The notes beneath the pieces were generated by a model, which saw nothing but the letters and a program-made list of their open reading frames with translations, did not search any database and was not told where the DNA came from. Below, in pieces: positions 16,598 to 25,877 of a stretch of DNA of 59,648 nt (position 1 is its first letter; every line of letters begins with the position of its first letter). Origin of the DNA: Amycolatopsis coloradensis (GTDB lineage Bacteria; Actinomycetota; Actinomycetes; Mycobacteriales; Pseudonocardiaceae); the NCBI RefSeq assembly GCF_037997115.1, contig NZ_CP150484.1, positions 5,928,587-5,988,234 on the forward strand. Reading direction: 5' to 3'. Position numbers and translations under genes: made by a program.

Positions 16598-17893
16598 TCA
16601 CTTGCCGCCGAGGTTCGGCTTCACCACGACCAGGCCCTGTTCGATGCCGTTGACGATGACGATGCCGCTGGAGAAGTACGGGTAGTTGCTCCACGCGCCG
16701 TTGAAGCTCGCCGCGTTGCCCGCCGGGTAGATGTCGAAATAGCCGACCTCGGACAGCCGTGCCGAAGCGACGCCGCTGACGTCCAGGATGCGCAGACCGG
16801 CCTGGTAGTTCGCCTGGTAGGAGTACTGACCCTTGATGTACTGGTTGTGGTCGATCGCGGTGGCGGGCGAACTGTAGACGCCGGTGTGCACGGGGGCGGA
16901 CAGCTTGGCCAGGTCCCAGACATAGGTCTTGGTGCGCTTGTCGGTGCCGCGCGACTCGTCCAGTTCGTCGTCGAGCAGGAAGTAGCGCTGGTCGCCGGTC
17001 AGCCAGCCCTGGTGCGAGTACTGCGCGCCCGAGTAGCCCTTGCGCGAGATCTGGACCGGCCTGGCCTTGTCGGTGACGTCGACGATGGTCAGCGTGTCCT
17101 CGTTGGCGTTGAAGCAGATCTCCCTGCCGCTGTACGCCGTGTCCGGTCCGCGGTAGACGACGCACTGCGTGTCGTGGGTGTAGCCGTCCTGCGACACGCA
17201 GCCCGCCTTGGCCGGCGCCTTCGGGTTCTGGATGTTGACCATATGCGGTCCGCCGCTGCACGTGTTGGAGCCGATCGCGTAGGCGAAACCGGTCTCCTCG
17301 TTGATCGCGATGTTGTGCGCGGGACCGAATTCCCGGTACAGCGCGTCGGCGGTGAAGGTCTGCGGTGTGGTGACGGTGCGCAGCCTGGTCAGGTCGAACA
17401 CCTGCATCCCGTGCCCGGTGATGAAGTCGGCCACGATGAACGCGTGGTTCTTGTACACCTTCATGTCCCGCCACGAGCTGCTGCCGCCGTTCGAGGGCAG
17501 GTTGCCGAGGAACTTCGGCGAGGTCGGGACGCTCAGGTCGACGAACGCGGTGCCGTTGGTCCGCCCGACGATCGCGTATTCCTTGCCGGACGACGGGTCT
17601 GTCCAGCCCCAGATGTCGTTGCCGTTCCCGCCGCCGAGGCCGGACAACGGAAGCACGCTGAGCAGGTCGACGTTCTTGCACGGGTATTTGTCGGCCATGC
17701 CGTTGACGCACGGGACACCCGCCGCGGTGCCGGTGACGGCGTGCCGTTCCGCCGGGACATGGTCGGCGAGGAAGGTCCGGGCCGCGGCCTGCCCCTCCGC
17801 CGTCTCGGGATCGTGCGCGGACGCCGCCGTCATCGAAAACACCAACGCGGAGGCCGTCACCACGGCCAGCCCCATCATGCGCACGAGTTTCAT
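16598..17893 (-). CDS. Secreted choice-of-anchor B (LVIVD-type) beta-propeller protein
   Basis: Predicted exported protein of 431 residues. The signal peptide (about 1-26) ends AASAHDPE. Repeated units with the pattern VGRTNGTAFVDLSVPTSPKFLGNLP, MQVFDLTRLR, TLTIVDVTDKARPVQIS and LRILDVSGV are LVIVD-like blades of a beta-propeller. Cysteines (VPCVNG, YPCKNV, NTCSGG, AGCVSQ, TQCVVY, EICFNAN) probably form disulfides outside the cell. The ATG at 17893 has GGAG nine bases upstream; the longer frame adds 16 residues before the signal and is rejected. Likely first gene of an operon with the His-motif protein. Function unknown; adhesion or ligand binding is plausible. Confidence 0.85.
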   Translation of the reverse strand: MKLVRMMGLAVVTASALVFSMTAASAHDPETAEGQAAARTFLADHVPAERHAVTGTAAGVPCVNGMADKYPCKNVDLLSVLPLSGLGGGNGNDIWGWTDPSSGKEYAIVGRTNGTAFVDLSVPTSPKFLGNLPSNGGSSSWRDMKVYKNHAFIVADFITGHGMQVFDLTRLRTVTTPQTFTADALYREFGPAHNIAINEETGFAYAIGSNTCSGGPHMVNIQNPKAPAKAGCVSQDGYTHDTQCVVYRGPDTAYSGREICFNANEDTLTIVDVTDKARPVQISRKGYSGAQYSHQGWLTGDQRYFLLDDELDESRGTDKRTKTYVWDLAKLSAPVHTGVYSSPATAIDHNQYIKGQYSYQANYQAGLRILDVSGVASARLSEVGYFDIYPAGNAASFNGAWSNYPYFSSGIVIVNGIEQGLVVVKPNLGGK

Positions 17894-17977
17894 AGAGGTG
17901 CTCCTCACCGGGTTTCGGTCGGCTTCCGACGGTAGGAGCACCCGCTCCCGATGTATCCCTCCGAACGTCGGGGATTT

Positions 17978-19141
17978 TTAACCGTTTACCGGGAGATCCC
18001 GAAATGCTTCCCTGATCTCGGAGACCAGCAGGTCCGGCTGTTCCAGTCCCGGGAAGTGCCCGCCGCGGTCGAGTTCGGTCCACCGGTGCAGGTTCCGGTA
18101 GCGGCGCTCCGCCCAGCGTCGCGCGGTCGGCCACGGGTCGGCGGGGAAGAGCGACACGGCGGTGGGCACGGTCACCGGCCGCGCGTTCTCCTCCTCCGCG
18201 CTGCGCGGCACCCACCGCATCGCCTCCCAGTACCAGCGAGCGCTCGAAGCACCGGTGCCGGTCAGCCAGTACAGCGCGATGTTGTCGACCTGCTCCGCCA
18301 AGCTCACCCCGCCGCCGTATTCCGGCCGGTCGTCGGCGTAGGCGGCGAACTTCTCGCCGAGCCACGCGGCGAGCCCCGACGGCGAATCGAGCAGGGAGTA
18401 GCCGAGCGTCTGCGGGCGCGTGCCCATGAGCATTCCGAAGCCGTATCCGTCGGACAGGTGCAGATCACGCCGATCCAGCATGCGTCGTTCGGGTGCGCTC
18501 GGCGCCGCCCGGTCCTCCGGCAACGGCGACGCCGAAGGCATCGTCAGATGCAGGCCCGCGACCCGTTCGGGAACCCGGCGCGCCAGTTCCGTGCTGACGA
18601 CGGCGCCCCAATCCCCGCCGTGGGCCCCGAACCGCCGATAGCCGAGCGCGGTCATCAGGGTGGTCCAAGCCCGGGCGGTCCGGCCAGGGTGCCAGCCGCG
18701 CTCGCTGGGCCGTTCGCTGAAACCGAAGCCCGGCAACGAAGGCACGACCACGTCGAAGGCGTCGCTCGCGGAACCGCCGTGGGCAACCGGATCACTGAGC
18801 GGCCTGATCACCTTTTCGAATTCTAGGATCGAACCCGGCCAGCCGTGGGTCAGGATCAGCGGGAGTGCCGTGCGCTCGGGCGAACGGACATGCCAGAACC
18901 CGATGTCCAGACCGTCGATCCGGGTCCGGTAGTGGGGAATCGTGTTCCACCGGATCTCCCTTGCCCGCCAGTCGTGTTCCCGCCACGCCCGGAGCAACGC
19001 CGTCAACCGGGCCAGCTCGATCCCCTGGGTGGCGTCGGAAGCCGTCTCGGCTTCGGGAAGGCGCACCCGGGCCAGGCGAGCGTGGAGATCGGCCAGCTCG
19101 CGATCGGGCACGCGGATGGTGAAGGGTTCGATATCGGGCAC
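17978..19141 (-). CDS. Epoxide hydrolase-like alpha/beta hydrolase
   Basis: A 387-residue enzyme with the EHN N-terminal segment of microsomal-type epoxide hydrolases (PFTIRVPDRELADLHARLARVRLP), the HGWPGS oxyanion motif at 99-104, the nucleophile Asp177 in HGGDWGA, and a late His in RGGHFPGLEQPDLL. This is the catalytic layout of epoxide hydrolases: an aspartate nucleophile forms an ester with the epoxide, then water releases a diol. No signal peptide, so it is cytoplasmic. The start is GTG at 19141 with no clear ribosome site; translation may be leaderless. Confidence 0.9.
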   Translation of the reverse strand: MPDIEPFTIRVPDRELADLHARLARVRLPEAETASDATQGIELARLTALLRAWREHDWRAREIRWNTIPHYRTRIDGLDIGFWHVRSPERTALPLILTHGWPGSILEFEKVIRPLSDPVAHGGSASDAFDVVVPSLPGFGFSERPSERGWHPGRTARAWTTLMTALGYRRFGAHGGDWGAVVSTELARRVPERVAGLHLTMPSASPLPEDRAAPSAPERRMLDRRDLHLSDGYGFGMLMGTRPQTLGYSLLDSPSGLAAWLGEKFAAYADDRPEYGGGVSLAEQVDNIALYWLTGTGASSARWYWEAMRWVPRSAEEENARPVTVPTAVSLFPADPWPTARRWAERRYRNLHRWTELDRGGHFPGLEQPDLLVSEIREAFRDLPVNG

Positions 19142-19401
19142 AGCGCCGAAACTACGGGCGGGTCACGAGGTTTCCCATGCTCGGAATTGACGTTCGGCGG
19201 TCAGGGATTGCGCAGTTGCCGCAGCCGGGCATCGCGGGAGCCGCGTTGGCGGGTCTCAGATCGTCCCGTCGAGTGGCCAGTCTGATGGCCTGTCCTATGT
19301 CCTCAATGCCGCATCGGGGACACCGAGCGAACGATACTCGCACTCACGAGACCGATGTGACCGCTGCTGCGCGTGGGACGAGCGTGGCGGGCACAAAGGT
19401 A

Positions 19402-19448
19402 GTGAAGGCCTCCTTACCAACCCTCAGGGTAGGCAAGGAGGCCTTCAC
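19402..19448. repeat. Intergenic palindrome A, complete copy
   Basis: GTGAAGGCCTCCTT (19402-19415) and AAGGAGGCCTTCAC (19435-19448) are perfect 14-base arms. The 19-base interior contains a further stem (ACCCT/AGGGT). This is the intact form of the element whose separated arms flank the repeat regions near 4.4-4.9 kb and 37.5-37.7 kb. The surrounding 19142-19835 holds no convincing gene. Confidence 0.85.
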
Positions 19449-19835
19449 GGACCGGCCCGCGGCCAAGCTCAACCAGGAGCCGGTGAGCGCGGCCGGCTGG
19501 AGGCATGGCGAGGGGCGAGTCGCCGGCGTGGCTGGCGGACTCCTCGGGTCAGACGTGGTGCCGGATGTTACGGCGAGGTTGTCGGAGCGGATCTCGGTAA
19601 GGGTGATTCGACTACGGCGCTCCTTGCGCCCGGGTGACCGAAGCACGGCGCCGATCAGGGCTACGCCACTCACGACCCGACCGCGATGACCAGTACGTCG
19701 AGTAAGCGCTTACTCTCAACCCTGGCAACCCCTGCGACACCTATCACCGGAGCTCAGGGAATCTCCCCGATGCGCCCGGCAAGAACCGAAGCGAGAGTGA
19801 ACCGAACGGTCCGGCAAGAAGGAGAACAGCACGCA

Positions 19836-20441
19836 GTGACTTCACCGGCAGCACAGCTCGAATCAGCCCTCGCCACGACCATCGAAGAGAAAACAGCACG
19901 AGGCTCGACCGACCAACTGCCGTCCGCCCAGGGATGGCATCCAGGCGCCAGGATCGGCGCCACGGCCGAACGCGGAGCGCTCCTCGCCCACAACGACGAC
20001 GGATCCACCGGGATCTGCAATCTCGAAAACGGCAGCGGAACGTGGCTGAACCCGCACCTCGAAGGCCGAGAACCGGATTTCACCCATCGCCCGTACTCGG
20101 TATGGCGATGGATGGCCGCCTACAACGGCCGGCCCGCCTGCCTGATGGGACGCCTCGCCCCCGAAGCGGCCAGGCTGGAGTTGCGAGCGAACGACGGCAC
20201 AGTCGCCGAAGCCGACATCGTCGACGGCACCTTCGCCGCCGAGATTGCGGTGGACATGGTCAGCCTGCGCCACGCGCGGGAAAGACTGGAAGCCCATGAA
20301 GCCGATTCACCGGAAGGCCGTGCGGAGTTCGAGCGGCTGCTGGCCGACTCACGAACGGAAATGACGAAGGTCAAGGTCCGGGTCTACGACAGCGCCGGAA
20401 CCCTCCTCTACGACGGCGCGGCGATCGACGCCACTGACTAG
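19836..20441 (+). CDS. Hypothetical protein of 201 aa
   Basis: I do not recognise the family. The protein starts MTSPAAQLESALATTIEEKT from a GTG at 19836 preceded by AAGGAG. It is acidic, with no signal or membrane segment. Visible stretches are WHPGARIGATAERGALLAHNDDG, a tryptophan-rich core YSVWRWMAAYNGRPACLMGRL and a helix LRHARERLEAHEADSPEGRAEFERLLADSR. The ending VKVRVYDSAGTLLYDGAAID looks like a terminal beta-hairpin. The frame extends 50 residues upstream through low-quality sequence, which I exclude. It converges on the TetR gene. Confidence 0.65.
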   Translation: MTSPAAQLESALATTIEEKTARGSTDQLPSAQGWHPGARIGATAERGALLAHNDDGSTGICNLENGSGTWLNPHLEGREPDFTHRPYSVWRWMAAYNGRPACLMGRLAPEAARLELRANDGTVAEADIVDGTFAAEIAVDMVSLRHARERLEAHEADSPEGRAEFERLLADSRTEMTKVKVRVYDSAGTLLYDGAAIDATD

Positions 20442-20487
20442 AAGAAGCCGTTCGACGGGCTCCGCGGTCAGGAGCCCATCGAACGGA

Positions 20488-21099
20488 CTACGAGACCAGC
20501 TGCCTGAGCAACGATCCGGCATCCTCGGCGAGACCGCTCTCCTCACCGGCGAGATGGCGCAGCAGCGCCTGCTGGAACAAGCCGTCGAAAGCGGCATAGG
20601 CGACTGGCCGCGTCACGACCGGCGACGCCTCGGCGAGTTCGGCATAGCGCTCCACGACCCGCCAGATCATCGCCTGCCGCTGAGCGTCGATCTCGAGCAC
20701 GTCGGCGCGGAACGCGGCCTCGAACAGGCTCTGGTTCCGCAGGTCGTACCACAGCCGGTGCATCACGGCGTCCGCCCGCAGCGTGTCCGCCATCGCGGCA
20801 CCGAAGCCCCGCTCCAGGTCCTCGGCCGTACGCGCCACGGCCACGGCCTCGTCGTAGCGGGTCACGCACACTTCCTCGAACTTGCGGACCGCGTAGGTCA
20901 GCAATTCCACCTTGTCGGTGAAGTAGTAATGCAGGACCCCGTGCGAGAAGTTCGACTTCTGCGCGATCTCACGGAGGCTCGTCCTCGCGTACCCCAGCTC
21001 GGACAACGCCTGCAGCGCGGACTCCGCCAGTTCCGCCCGCCGCTGGGCGAACTTGTCCACGCTCCGGCGTGCGATCCGCTCGCTCGTCTCGGTCACCAC
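20488..21099 (-). CDS. TetR-family transcriptional regulator
   Basis: A 203-residue repressor-type protein. The HTH (ALQALSELGYARTSLREIAQKSNFSHGVLHYYFTDKVELL) is classic TetR and the C-terminal 140 residues form the helical ligand domain. The start is one of two adjacent GTGs at 21099/21096 after AGGA; the longer frame adds only Gly/Ala-rich residues. It is divergent from the SDR / saccharopine-dehydrogenase-like / acyl-CoA ligase operon, and a direct repeat overlapping the operon's -35 region is a likely operator. The inducer may be a CoA ester or substrate of that pathway (inference). Confidence 0.9.
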   Translation of the reverse strand: MVTETSERIARRSVDKFAQRRAELAESALQALSELGYARTSLREIAQKSNFSHGVLHYYFTDKVELLTYAVRKFEEVCVTRYDEAVAVARTAEDLERGFGAAMADTLRADAVMHRLWYDLRNQSLFEAAFRADVLEIDAQRQAMIWRVVERYAELAEASPVVTRPVAYAAFDGLFQQALLRHLAGEESGLAEDAGSLLRQLVS

Positions 21100-21162
21100 G
21101 AGTTCCTGTCCGGTCCGGGAGCCCGCGCCTGCCGCGGGTCCCACAGTCTAGCGTCGCCGAAT

Positions 21163-21215
21163 TCTTGACGGCTGTCCAAGAAAATCTTGACGACTGTCCA
21201 AAACGGGCTCAGGAT
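21163..21215 (+). promoter_or_regulatory. Operon promoter with paired TetR operator candidates
   Basis: TCTTGACGGCTGTCCAA (21163-21179) and TCTTGACGACTGTCCAA (21185-21201) are near-identical 17-base copies repeated at 22 bases, about two helical turns. The TTGACG of the second copy is spaced 17 bases from CAGGAT (21210-21215), forming a -35/-10 pair for the downstream SDR gene. A repressor on the repeats would block it. Confidence 0.65.
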
Positions 21216-21260
21216 GTGACCCACACCGCAACGGCGGACCGTCTCAAGGAGGAGAAGTCC

Positions 21261-22064
21261 ATGGGTTCGTACGACCTTTCGGGCCGGAAAGCCCTGGTCA
21301 CGGGCGGCGCGCAGGGCCTGGGCGCCGGAATGGCCGAAGCGCTGGCGCTGGCGGGCGCCTCGGTGGTCATCGGCGACGTCCAGGAGGATCTCGGGCGCGC
21401 CACCGCCGACCAGATCAAACAGAAAGGCGCCAACGCGGGCTTCGTCCGGCTCGACGTCACCGACGAACAGAGCTGGGAGCAGGCCGTCGCCACGGTCATC
21501 GGCGAACTCGGCGGCCTGGACATCGTGGTGAACAACGCCGGGGTCGAGATCACCGGGCTCGTCGCCGACCTCGACCCCGCCGACGTGCGCAAGATGCTCG
21601 ACGTCAACGTGCTCGGCACGGCCCTCGGCGTGAAGCACGCCTTCCGCGCGATGCGGCCCGGCGGCCCCGCGGGCACCGGCGGCGCCGTCGTGAACATCGC
21701 CTCGGTCGCCGCGACCATCGCCTTCCCCGGGATCGCGGGCTATTCGGCGACGAAGTCGGCCGTCGACCGGCTCACCAGGGTCGCCGCGATGGAGGCCGGG
21801 AAGCTCGGCTACGGCGTACGCGTCAACTGCGTCTACCCCGGCCTCGTGCCCACCCAGATGGGCAATCAGCTCGCGCGGGACGTCGTCGAGGTCGGCCTGT
21901 TCCCCAGCGTCGAAGAGGCCATCGGCGCCGTCATCGGGCAGACCCCGGCCGGACGGCTCGGCGAGGTCTCCGACATGGCCGACGCCGTCGTGTTCCTCGC
22001 CTCCGACGCCGCCCGCTTCATCACCGGCGCCGGGCTCCCTGTCGACGGCGGAATGGGCATGTGA
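21261..22064 (+). CDS. Short-chain dehydrogenase/reductase
   Basis: A classical NAD(P)-dependent SDR of 267 residues. The cofactor loop is TGGAQGLGAG (about 13-22), an acidic residue follows the second strand (IGDVQED, favouring NAD), NNAG is at about 92-95 and the active-site YSATKSAVD supplies Tyr and Lys, with an upstream Ser in VNIASVAAT. AAGGAGGAG precedes the ATG at 21261. It is first in an operon with the next two genes (26- and 16-base gaps). It likely oxidises a hydroxyl group on the substrate later activated by the acyl-CoA ligase. Confidence 0.92.
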   Translation: MGSYDLSGRKALVTGGAQGLGAGMAEALALAGASVVIGDVQEDLGRATADQIKQKGANAGFVRLDVTDEQSWEQAVATVIGELGGLDIVVNNAGVEITGLVADLDPADVRKMLDVNVLGTALGVKHAFRAMRPGGPAGTGGAVVNIASVAATIAFPGIAGYSATKSAVDRLTRVAAMEAGKLGYGVRVNCVYPGLVPTQMGNQLARDVVEVGLFPSVEEAIGAVIGQTPAGRLGEVSDMADAVVFLASDAARFITGAGLPVDGGMGM

Positions 22065-22090
22065 CCAGCACGAACCCGAAAGGAAACACC

Positions 22091-23218
22091 ATGAGCAGCC
22101 CCAAGCCCGTCGTGGTCTACGGTGCCTCCGGCTACACCGGACGGCTGATCTGTGAATACCTGCGCGAGTACAACGTCCCGTTCGTCGCCGCCGGTCGGGA
22201 CAAGGCCCGTATCCAAGAGGCGATCGACCACGTGCCCGGCCTCGACACCATCGACCACGAGGTCGTCGAGGTCTCACACGACGTCGAAGCGCTCACCGAA
22301 CTCTTCCGCGACGCCAAGGTCGTGTGCAACACCGTCGGCCCGTTCAGCGAGTACGGCCACGAAGTCGTCGAAGCCTGCCTGCGCACCGGAACGCACTACC
22401 TCGACACCACCGGCGAACAGGACTGGCTGATCGCCGCCGAAGAGCGCTACGGCGCGCGGATGGCCGAGAAAGGCCTGCTGCTCTCCCCCGGCATCGCGCA
22501 GATGTACACCACCGGCGAGATCGCGGCGAACCTCTGCCTGGAGACACCCGGACTGGACACTTTGGACATCCTGGTGTTCTGGAAGGGTTATCCCACGGTC
22601 GCTTCGACGAAGACCATCCTGGTCAACGCCGCGCTGTCCGCCGCGTACTACCTCGAACAGAACGAGTACCGGCCCTGGCCCGCCGACGGCGGTCTCCAGG
22701 ACGTCACCGTGCCCGGTCATCACGAAACCGGGCTGGCCCTGCCCTGGGGCGGCACCTCGCATCCGGTGTGGTTCAAGAACGACGCCCGGGTGGCCAACGT
22801 CAAGGCCGTCGGCGGAGTCTTCGACCGCGCGCTCATGCAGGGGGTGCCGCAGATCGTCGCGGCCGTGCTGGAACAGGTGAAAGACCTGCCGCTGGACGAG
22901 AAGATGCGCGTGCTGGCGGAGCAGGCCGCCGCGGTGCGCGACGAGATGCCGCCGCGCGAGAACCAGCGGCTCAACACCTCGCTGGATTCGGTGCACGCCT
23001 CGGGGCCGTTGGGCCGCGCGCACTGCGTCATCCACGGCACCTGCAACTACAAGCAGACCGGGTTGATGCAGGCCTACGGCGCCTACTCCCTGCTGCAACA
23101 GCCGCCGAAGCGCGTGGGGTTCGCCTCCGGGTGCCAGGCTTTCGGCCACCGCGAGCTGCTCGGCGTGCTACGAAGCTTCGGGCTGGTTTCGAATCCGGTC
23201 TTGACCGTCCACGACTGA
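22091..23218 (+). CDS. Saccharopine dehydrogenase-like NAD(P)-binding protein
   Basis: A 375-residue oxidoreductase-like protein. The N-terminal Rossmann motif is VVVYGASGYTGRLICEYL (about 7-24), and VCNTVGPFSEYGHEVVEACLRTGTHYLDTTGE is the characteristic second motif of the saccharopine dehydrogenase / trans-enoyl reductase family. The rest of the protein is a family-specific catalytic domain not matching lysine-biosynthesis enzymes. AAAGGA precedes the ATG at 22091. In context it is more likely to reduce or rearrange an aliphatic or terpenoid-type substrate than to act on saccharopine (inference). Confidence 0.85.
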   Translation: MSSPKPVVVYGASGYTGRLICEYLREYNVPFVAAGRDKARIQEAIDHVPGLDTIDHEVVEVSHDVEALTELFRDAKVVCNTVGPFSEYGHEVVEACLRTGTHYLDTTGEQDWLIAAEERYGARMAEKGLLLSPGIAQMYTTGEIAANLCLETPGLDTLDILVFWKGYPTVASTKTILVNAALSAAYYLEQNEYRPWPADGGLQDVTVPGHHETGLALPWGGTSHPVWFKNDARVANVKAVGGVFDRALMQGVPQIVAAVLEQVKDLPLDEKMRVLAEQAAAVRDEMPPRENQRLNTSLDSVHASGPLGRAHCVIHGTCNYKQTGLMQAYGAYSLLQQPPKRVGFASGCQAFGHRELLGVLRSFGLVSNPVLTVHD

Positions 23219-23234
23219 CCGGAAGGACGAGCGC

Positions 23235-24764
23235 GTGCGACTGACCGACTACCTCGACAAGGGCGCTTCACTCGATCCGGCGGCACCCTGCCTCACCATG
23301 GGCGACACCTCCCTCAGCTACGGCGAAGTGCGGGAGCTGTCGTGGCAGGTGGGGCGGGCGCTGGCCCGGTCCGGCGTCAGGCCGGGCGACAAGGTGGCGA
23401 TCCTGTCCGGGAACGATCCCCTGTCGTTCGGCTGCGTCTTCGGGATCAGCCGGGCCGGTGCCGTGTGGTGCCCGGTCAACCCGCGCAACGAGGCCGCCGA
23501 GAACAGGGAACTGCTCGACCTGTTCGACTGCACCTGCCTTCTGGTGCAGGAGTCCTTCGCACCGCTCGTCTCCCGGATGCTTCCCGAGCTGCCGAAACTG
23601 ACCACGGTGGTCTGTCTCGACGGCTCGATGCCCGGCGCCGTCCCGTTTTCCGACTGGCTCGACAGCGCCGAGCCCTGGGAGGAAACGCCGCCGGACGACA
23701 TGGTCCTGCTCGTCGGCACCGGCGGAACCACCGGACACCCCAAGGCGGTGATGCTCAGCGGTACCAACGTGGAGACGATGTCGGCGCTCACGCTGATGAG
23801 TTACCCGTTCACCGGGCGCCCGCGCTATCTGGCGCTGGCGCCGCTGACACACGCGGCGGGCGTGCTCTGTTTCCCGGTCATGACCCTTGGCGGCGAGATC
23901 GTCGTCATGCCCTCGCCGGATCTCGGCGAGTTCCTCGCGCTGGTGGAACGCCGCCGCATCACGCACACCTTCCTGCCACCGACGCTGATCTACCTGCTGC
24001 TCGACAATCCGGCGCTCGACGACGCCGATCTGTCGTCACTGCAATGCCTTTGGTACGGCGCCGCGCCGATGTCGGCCGCCAAACTCGCCGAGGCGATCAC
24101 CCGGATCGGCCCGGTCTTCGGGCAGCTGTTCGGGCAGAGCGAAGCCCCCATGATGGTCTCCACCCTCTCCCCCGCCGAGCACGTCCACCCCGATGGATCG
24201 CTTGCCCTGGAACGGTTCACGTCGGCGGGCAGGCCCACGCCGCTCACCCGGGTCGCGATCATGTCCGACACGGGCGAGTTGCTCCCGCCCGGCGAACGCG
24301 GCGAGATCGTCGTCCGCGGTTCGCTGGTGATGCTCGGCTATTACAAGAATCCGGAGGCGACGGCGGAAGCGAGCGCGCACGGCTGGCATCACACGGGCGA
24401 CATCGGCTACCTCGACGAGGACCATTACCTCTACATCGTCGACCGCGCCAAGGACATGATCATCACCGGCGGCTTCAACGTCTACTCGGCCGAGGTCGAG
24501 CAGGCGCTCATGGCGCACGAAGCGGTGCAGGAATGCGCCGTGATCGGTCTGCCGCACGAGAAATGGGGCGAGCAGATCACCGCCGTGGTCCAGCTGCACT
24601 CCGGGAGGACGGCGGCGGCGCAAGAACTCCGCGCCGCCGTCAAGGAGCGGCTGGGCAGCATCAAGACGCCGAAGGAGATCCTGGTCTGGCCGGATCTCCC
24701 CCGGTCCAAGATCGGCAAGGTACTCAAGACCGAGATACGGAAAGCCTTGCTGGACAACGCTTAG
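23235..24764 (+). CDS. Acyl-CoA synthetase / AMP-dependent ligase
   Basis: An ANL-superfamily adenylating enzyme of 509 residues. The P-loop-like signature GTGGTTGHPKAVMLS is at about 161-175, the A5 region is YGAAPMSAAKLAEA...QLFGQSEAP, the hinge motif is GWHHTGDIGYLDEDHYLYIVDRAKDMIITGGFNVYSAEVE, and the catalytic lysine lies in PRSKIGKVLKTEIRK near the C-terminus. It would convert a carboxylate to its CoA thioester. The start is GTG at 23235. Third gene of the TetR-controlled operon. Its stop overlaps by four bases the stop of the convergent Lrp gene. Confidence 0.93.
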   Translation: MRLTDYLDKGASLDPAAPCLTMGDTSLSYGEVRELSWQVGRALARSGVRPGDKVAILSGNDPLSFGCVFGISRAGAVWCPVNPRNEAAENRELLDLFDCTCLLVQESFAPLVSRMLPELPKLTTVVCLDGSMPGAVPFSDWLDSAEPWEETPPDDMVLLVGTGGTTGHPKAVMLSGTNVETMSALTLMSYPFTGRPRYLALAPLTHAAGVLCFPVMTLGGEIVVMPSPDLGEFLALVERRRITHTFLPPTLIYLLLDNPALDDADLSSLQCLWYGAAPMSAAKLAEAITRIGPVFGQLFGQSEAPMMVSTLSPAEHVHPDGSLALERFTSAGRPTPLTRVAIMSDTGELLPPGERGEIVVRGSLVMLGYYKNPEATAEASAHGWHHTGDIGYLDEDHYLYIVDRAKDMIITGGFNVYSAEVEQALMAHEAVQECAVIGLPHEKWGEQITAVVQLHSGRTAAAQELRAAVKERLGSIKTPKEILVWPDLPRSKIGKVLKTEIRKALLDNA

Positions 24765-25666
24765 CGCCGAGCGAGCTCCTCCGCGGTCGGCAGCGGCCAC
24801 TCGTAGCGTTCCTTGGCGATGCGGAGGTGGACCCACGTCTCCGCGGTCACGACGTCGGGCCTGCCGCTGATCTCTTCGAGCGCCCGGTCGAGGGCACGGG
24901 CGGACCGCGCGGCGATGGTGGCGACGACGTCGAACCGGCCGATGGTCCTGGCGAGGAACTCGGTGTCGTCGCGAGCGGCGAGCGCCGCCGTCACCGCGTC
25001 CCCGGCGCCCCGCACGTTCAGGCCGATCCCGCAGACAAGGCCGGCGTCCGGCCGGGCACGGCTGAGCACCGGCGCGATGCGGATGACGTCGTGCTCGACG
25101 AGGAAGCGCACGCGGGTGCGCGTGGCCGACGGTGACAGCCCGACGTGCTCGGCGATGCTCGCGTAGCTTTCCCGCCCGTCGGCCTGCAACCGCAGCATGA
25201 TCGCGAGATCGCGGTCGTCGAGCCGTAACCAGGGCGGCAGCGGGCGGCCCGGCATGAACAGGCCCTTGACCACGTCCACGTAGACGAGGGTGTTGACCTG
25301 TTCCACCTCCGGCAGGCCGCGGATGTCGGCCACCGTGCGATAGAGCTCGGGCGAGTCGGGCAGGCGCAGCTCGGCGACGGTCTGGTGATCCCCGCTCACC
25401 GCGGAGACGAACGCCGCGGCGGGCAGCGCCGCGATGGCGTCCGTCATCGCCCGCGAGCGGCCCGAAGTGCGGATCGCGAGATGCGCGTACGCGGTCAGGC
25501 CGAGGAACTCGGGATGGACCGCCGCGACCACGTTCAGCGAGCCGTCGGCCTTGAGTTGCTCCAGCCGGGCCGACACGGCCGACCTCGAAGCCCCGACACG
25601 CTTGGCCAGATCGGCGACGCTCATCCGGCCGTCCGTGCGCAAAGCCGCGACCAGCGCGTCGTCCAC
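24761..25666 (-). CDS. Two-module Lrp/AsnC-family regulator
   Basis: A 301-residue regulator made of two Lrp-like halves. Each starts with an HTH: DDALVAALRTDGRMSVADLAKRVGASRSAVSARLEQLKADG (about 2-42) and DDRDLAIMLRLQADGRESYASIAEHVGLSPSATRTRVRFLVEHD (about 150-193). Each HTH is followed by a RAM-like ligand domain. The usual Lrp is about 150 residues, so this is a tandem duplication of the whole unit. GAGGAG precedes the GTG at 25666. It is divergent from the amidohydrolase-transporter operon and probably controls it through the palindrome at 25754-25786. Confidence 0.9.
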   Translation of the reverse strand: MDDALVAALRTDGRMSVADLAKRVGASRSAVSARLEQLKADGSLNVVAAVHPEFLGLTAYAHLAIRTSGRSRAMTDAIAALPAAAFVSAVSGDHQTVAELRLPDSPELYRTVADIRGLPEVEQVNTLVYVDVVKGLFMPGRPLPPWLRLDDRDLAIMLRLQADGRESYASIAEHVGLSPSATRTRVRFLVEHDVIRIAPVLSRARPDAGLVCGIGLNVRGAGDAVTAALAARDDTEFLARTIGRFDVVATIAARSARALDRALEEISGRPDVVTAETWVHLRIAKERYEWPLPTAEELARR

Positions 25667-25753
25667 ACGATTTCTCCTCTGCTGAATTTCCGACGGTGAG
25701 ACACACCATATCACCGGCGCAAACAGCTCTAGAACAGCCGAGATAGCGCGTTG

Positions 25754-25786
25754 TGTTCATGATCGTGGGCAGATCGATCGTGAACA
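25754..25786. promoter_or_regulatory. Inverted repeat, probable Lrp operator
   Basis: TGTTCATGATCG (25754-25765) and CGATCGTGAACA (25775-25786) are inverted 12-base arms with one mismatch and a nine-base spacer. The element sits between the Lrp gene (start 25666) and the amidohydrolase gene (start 25878). Confidence 0.65.
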
Positions 25787-25877
25787 CCATCAGTACACGA
25801 CCGATCTGATTGCGCTCGGGGTTTTCGTCGCTTACCTTCGCCCCACTTCATCGTCGAAAACCCCAGGAGTCCGCCCG

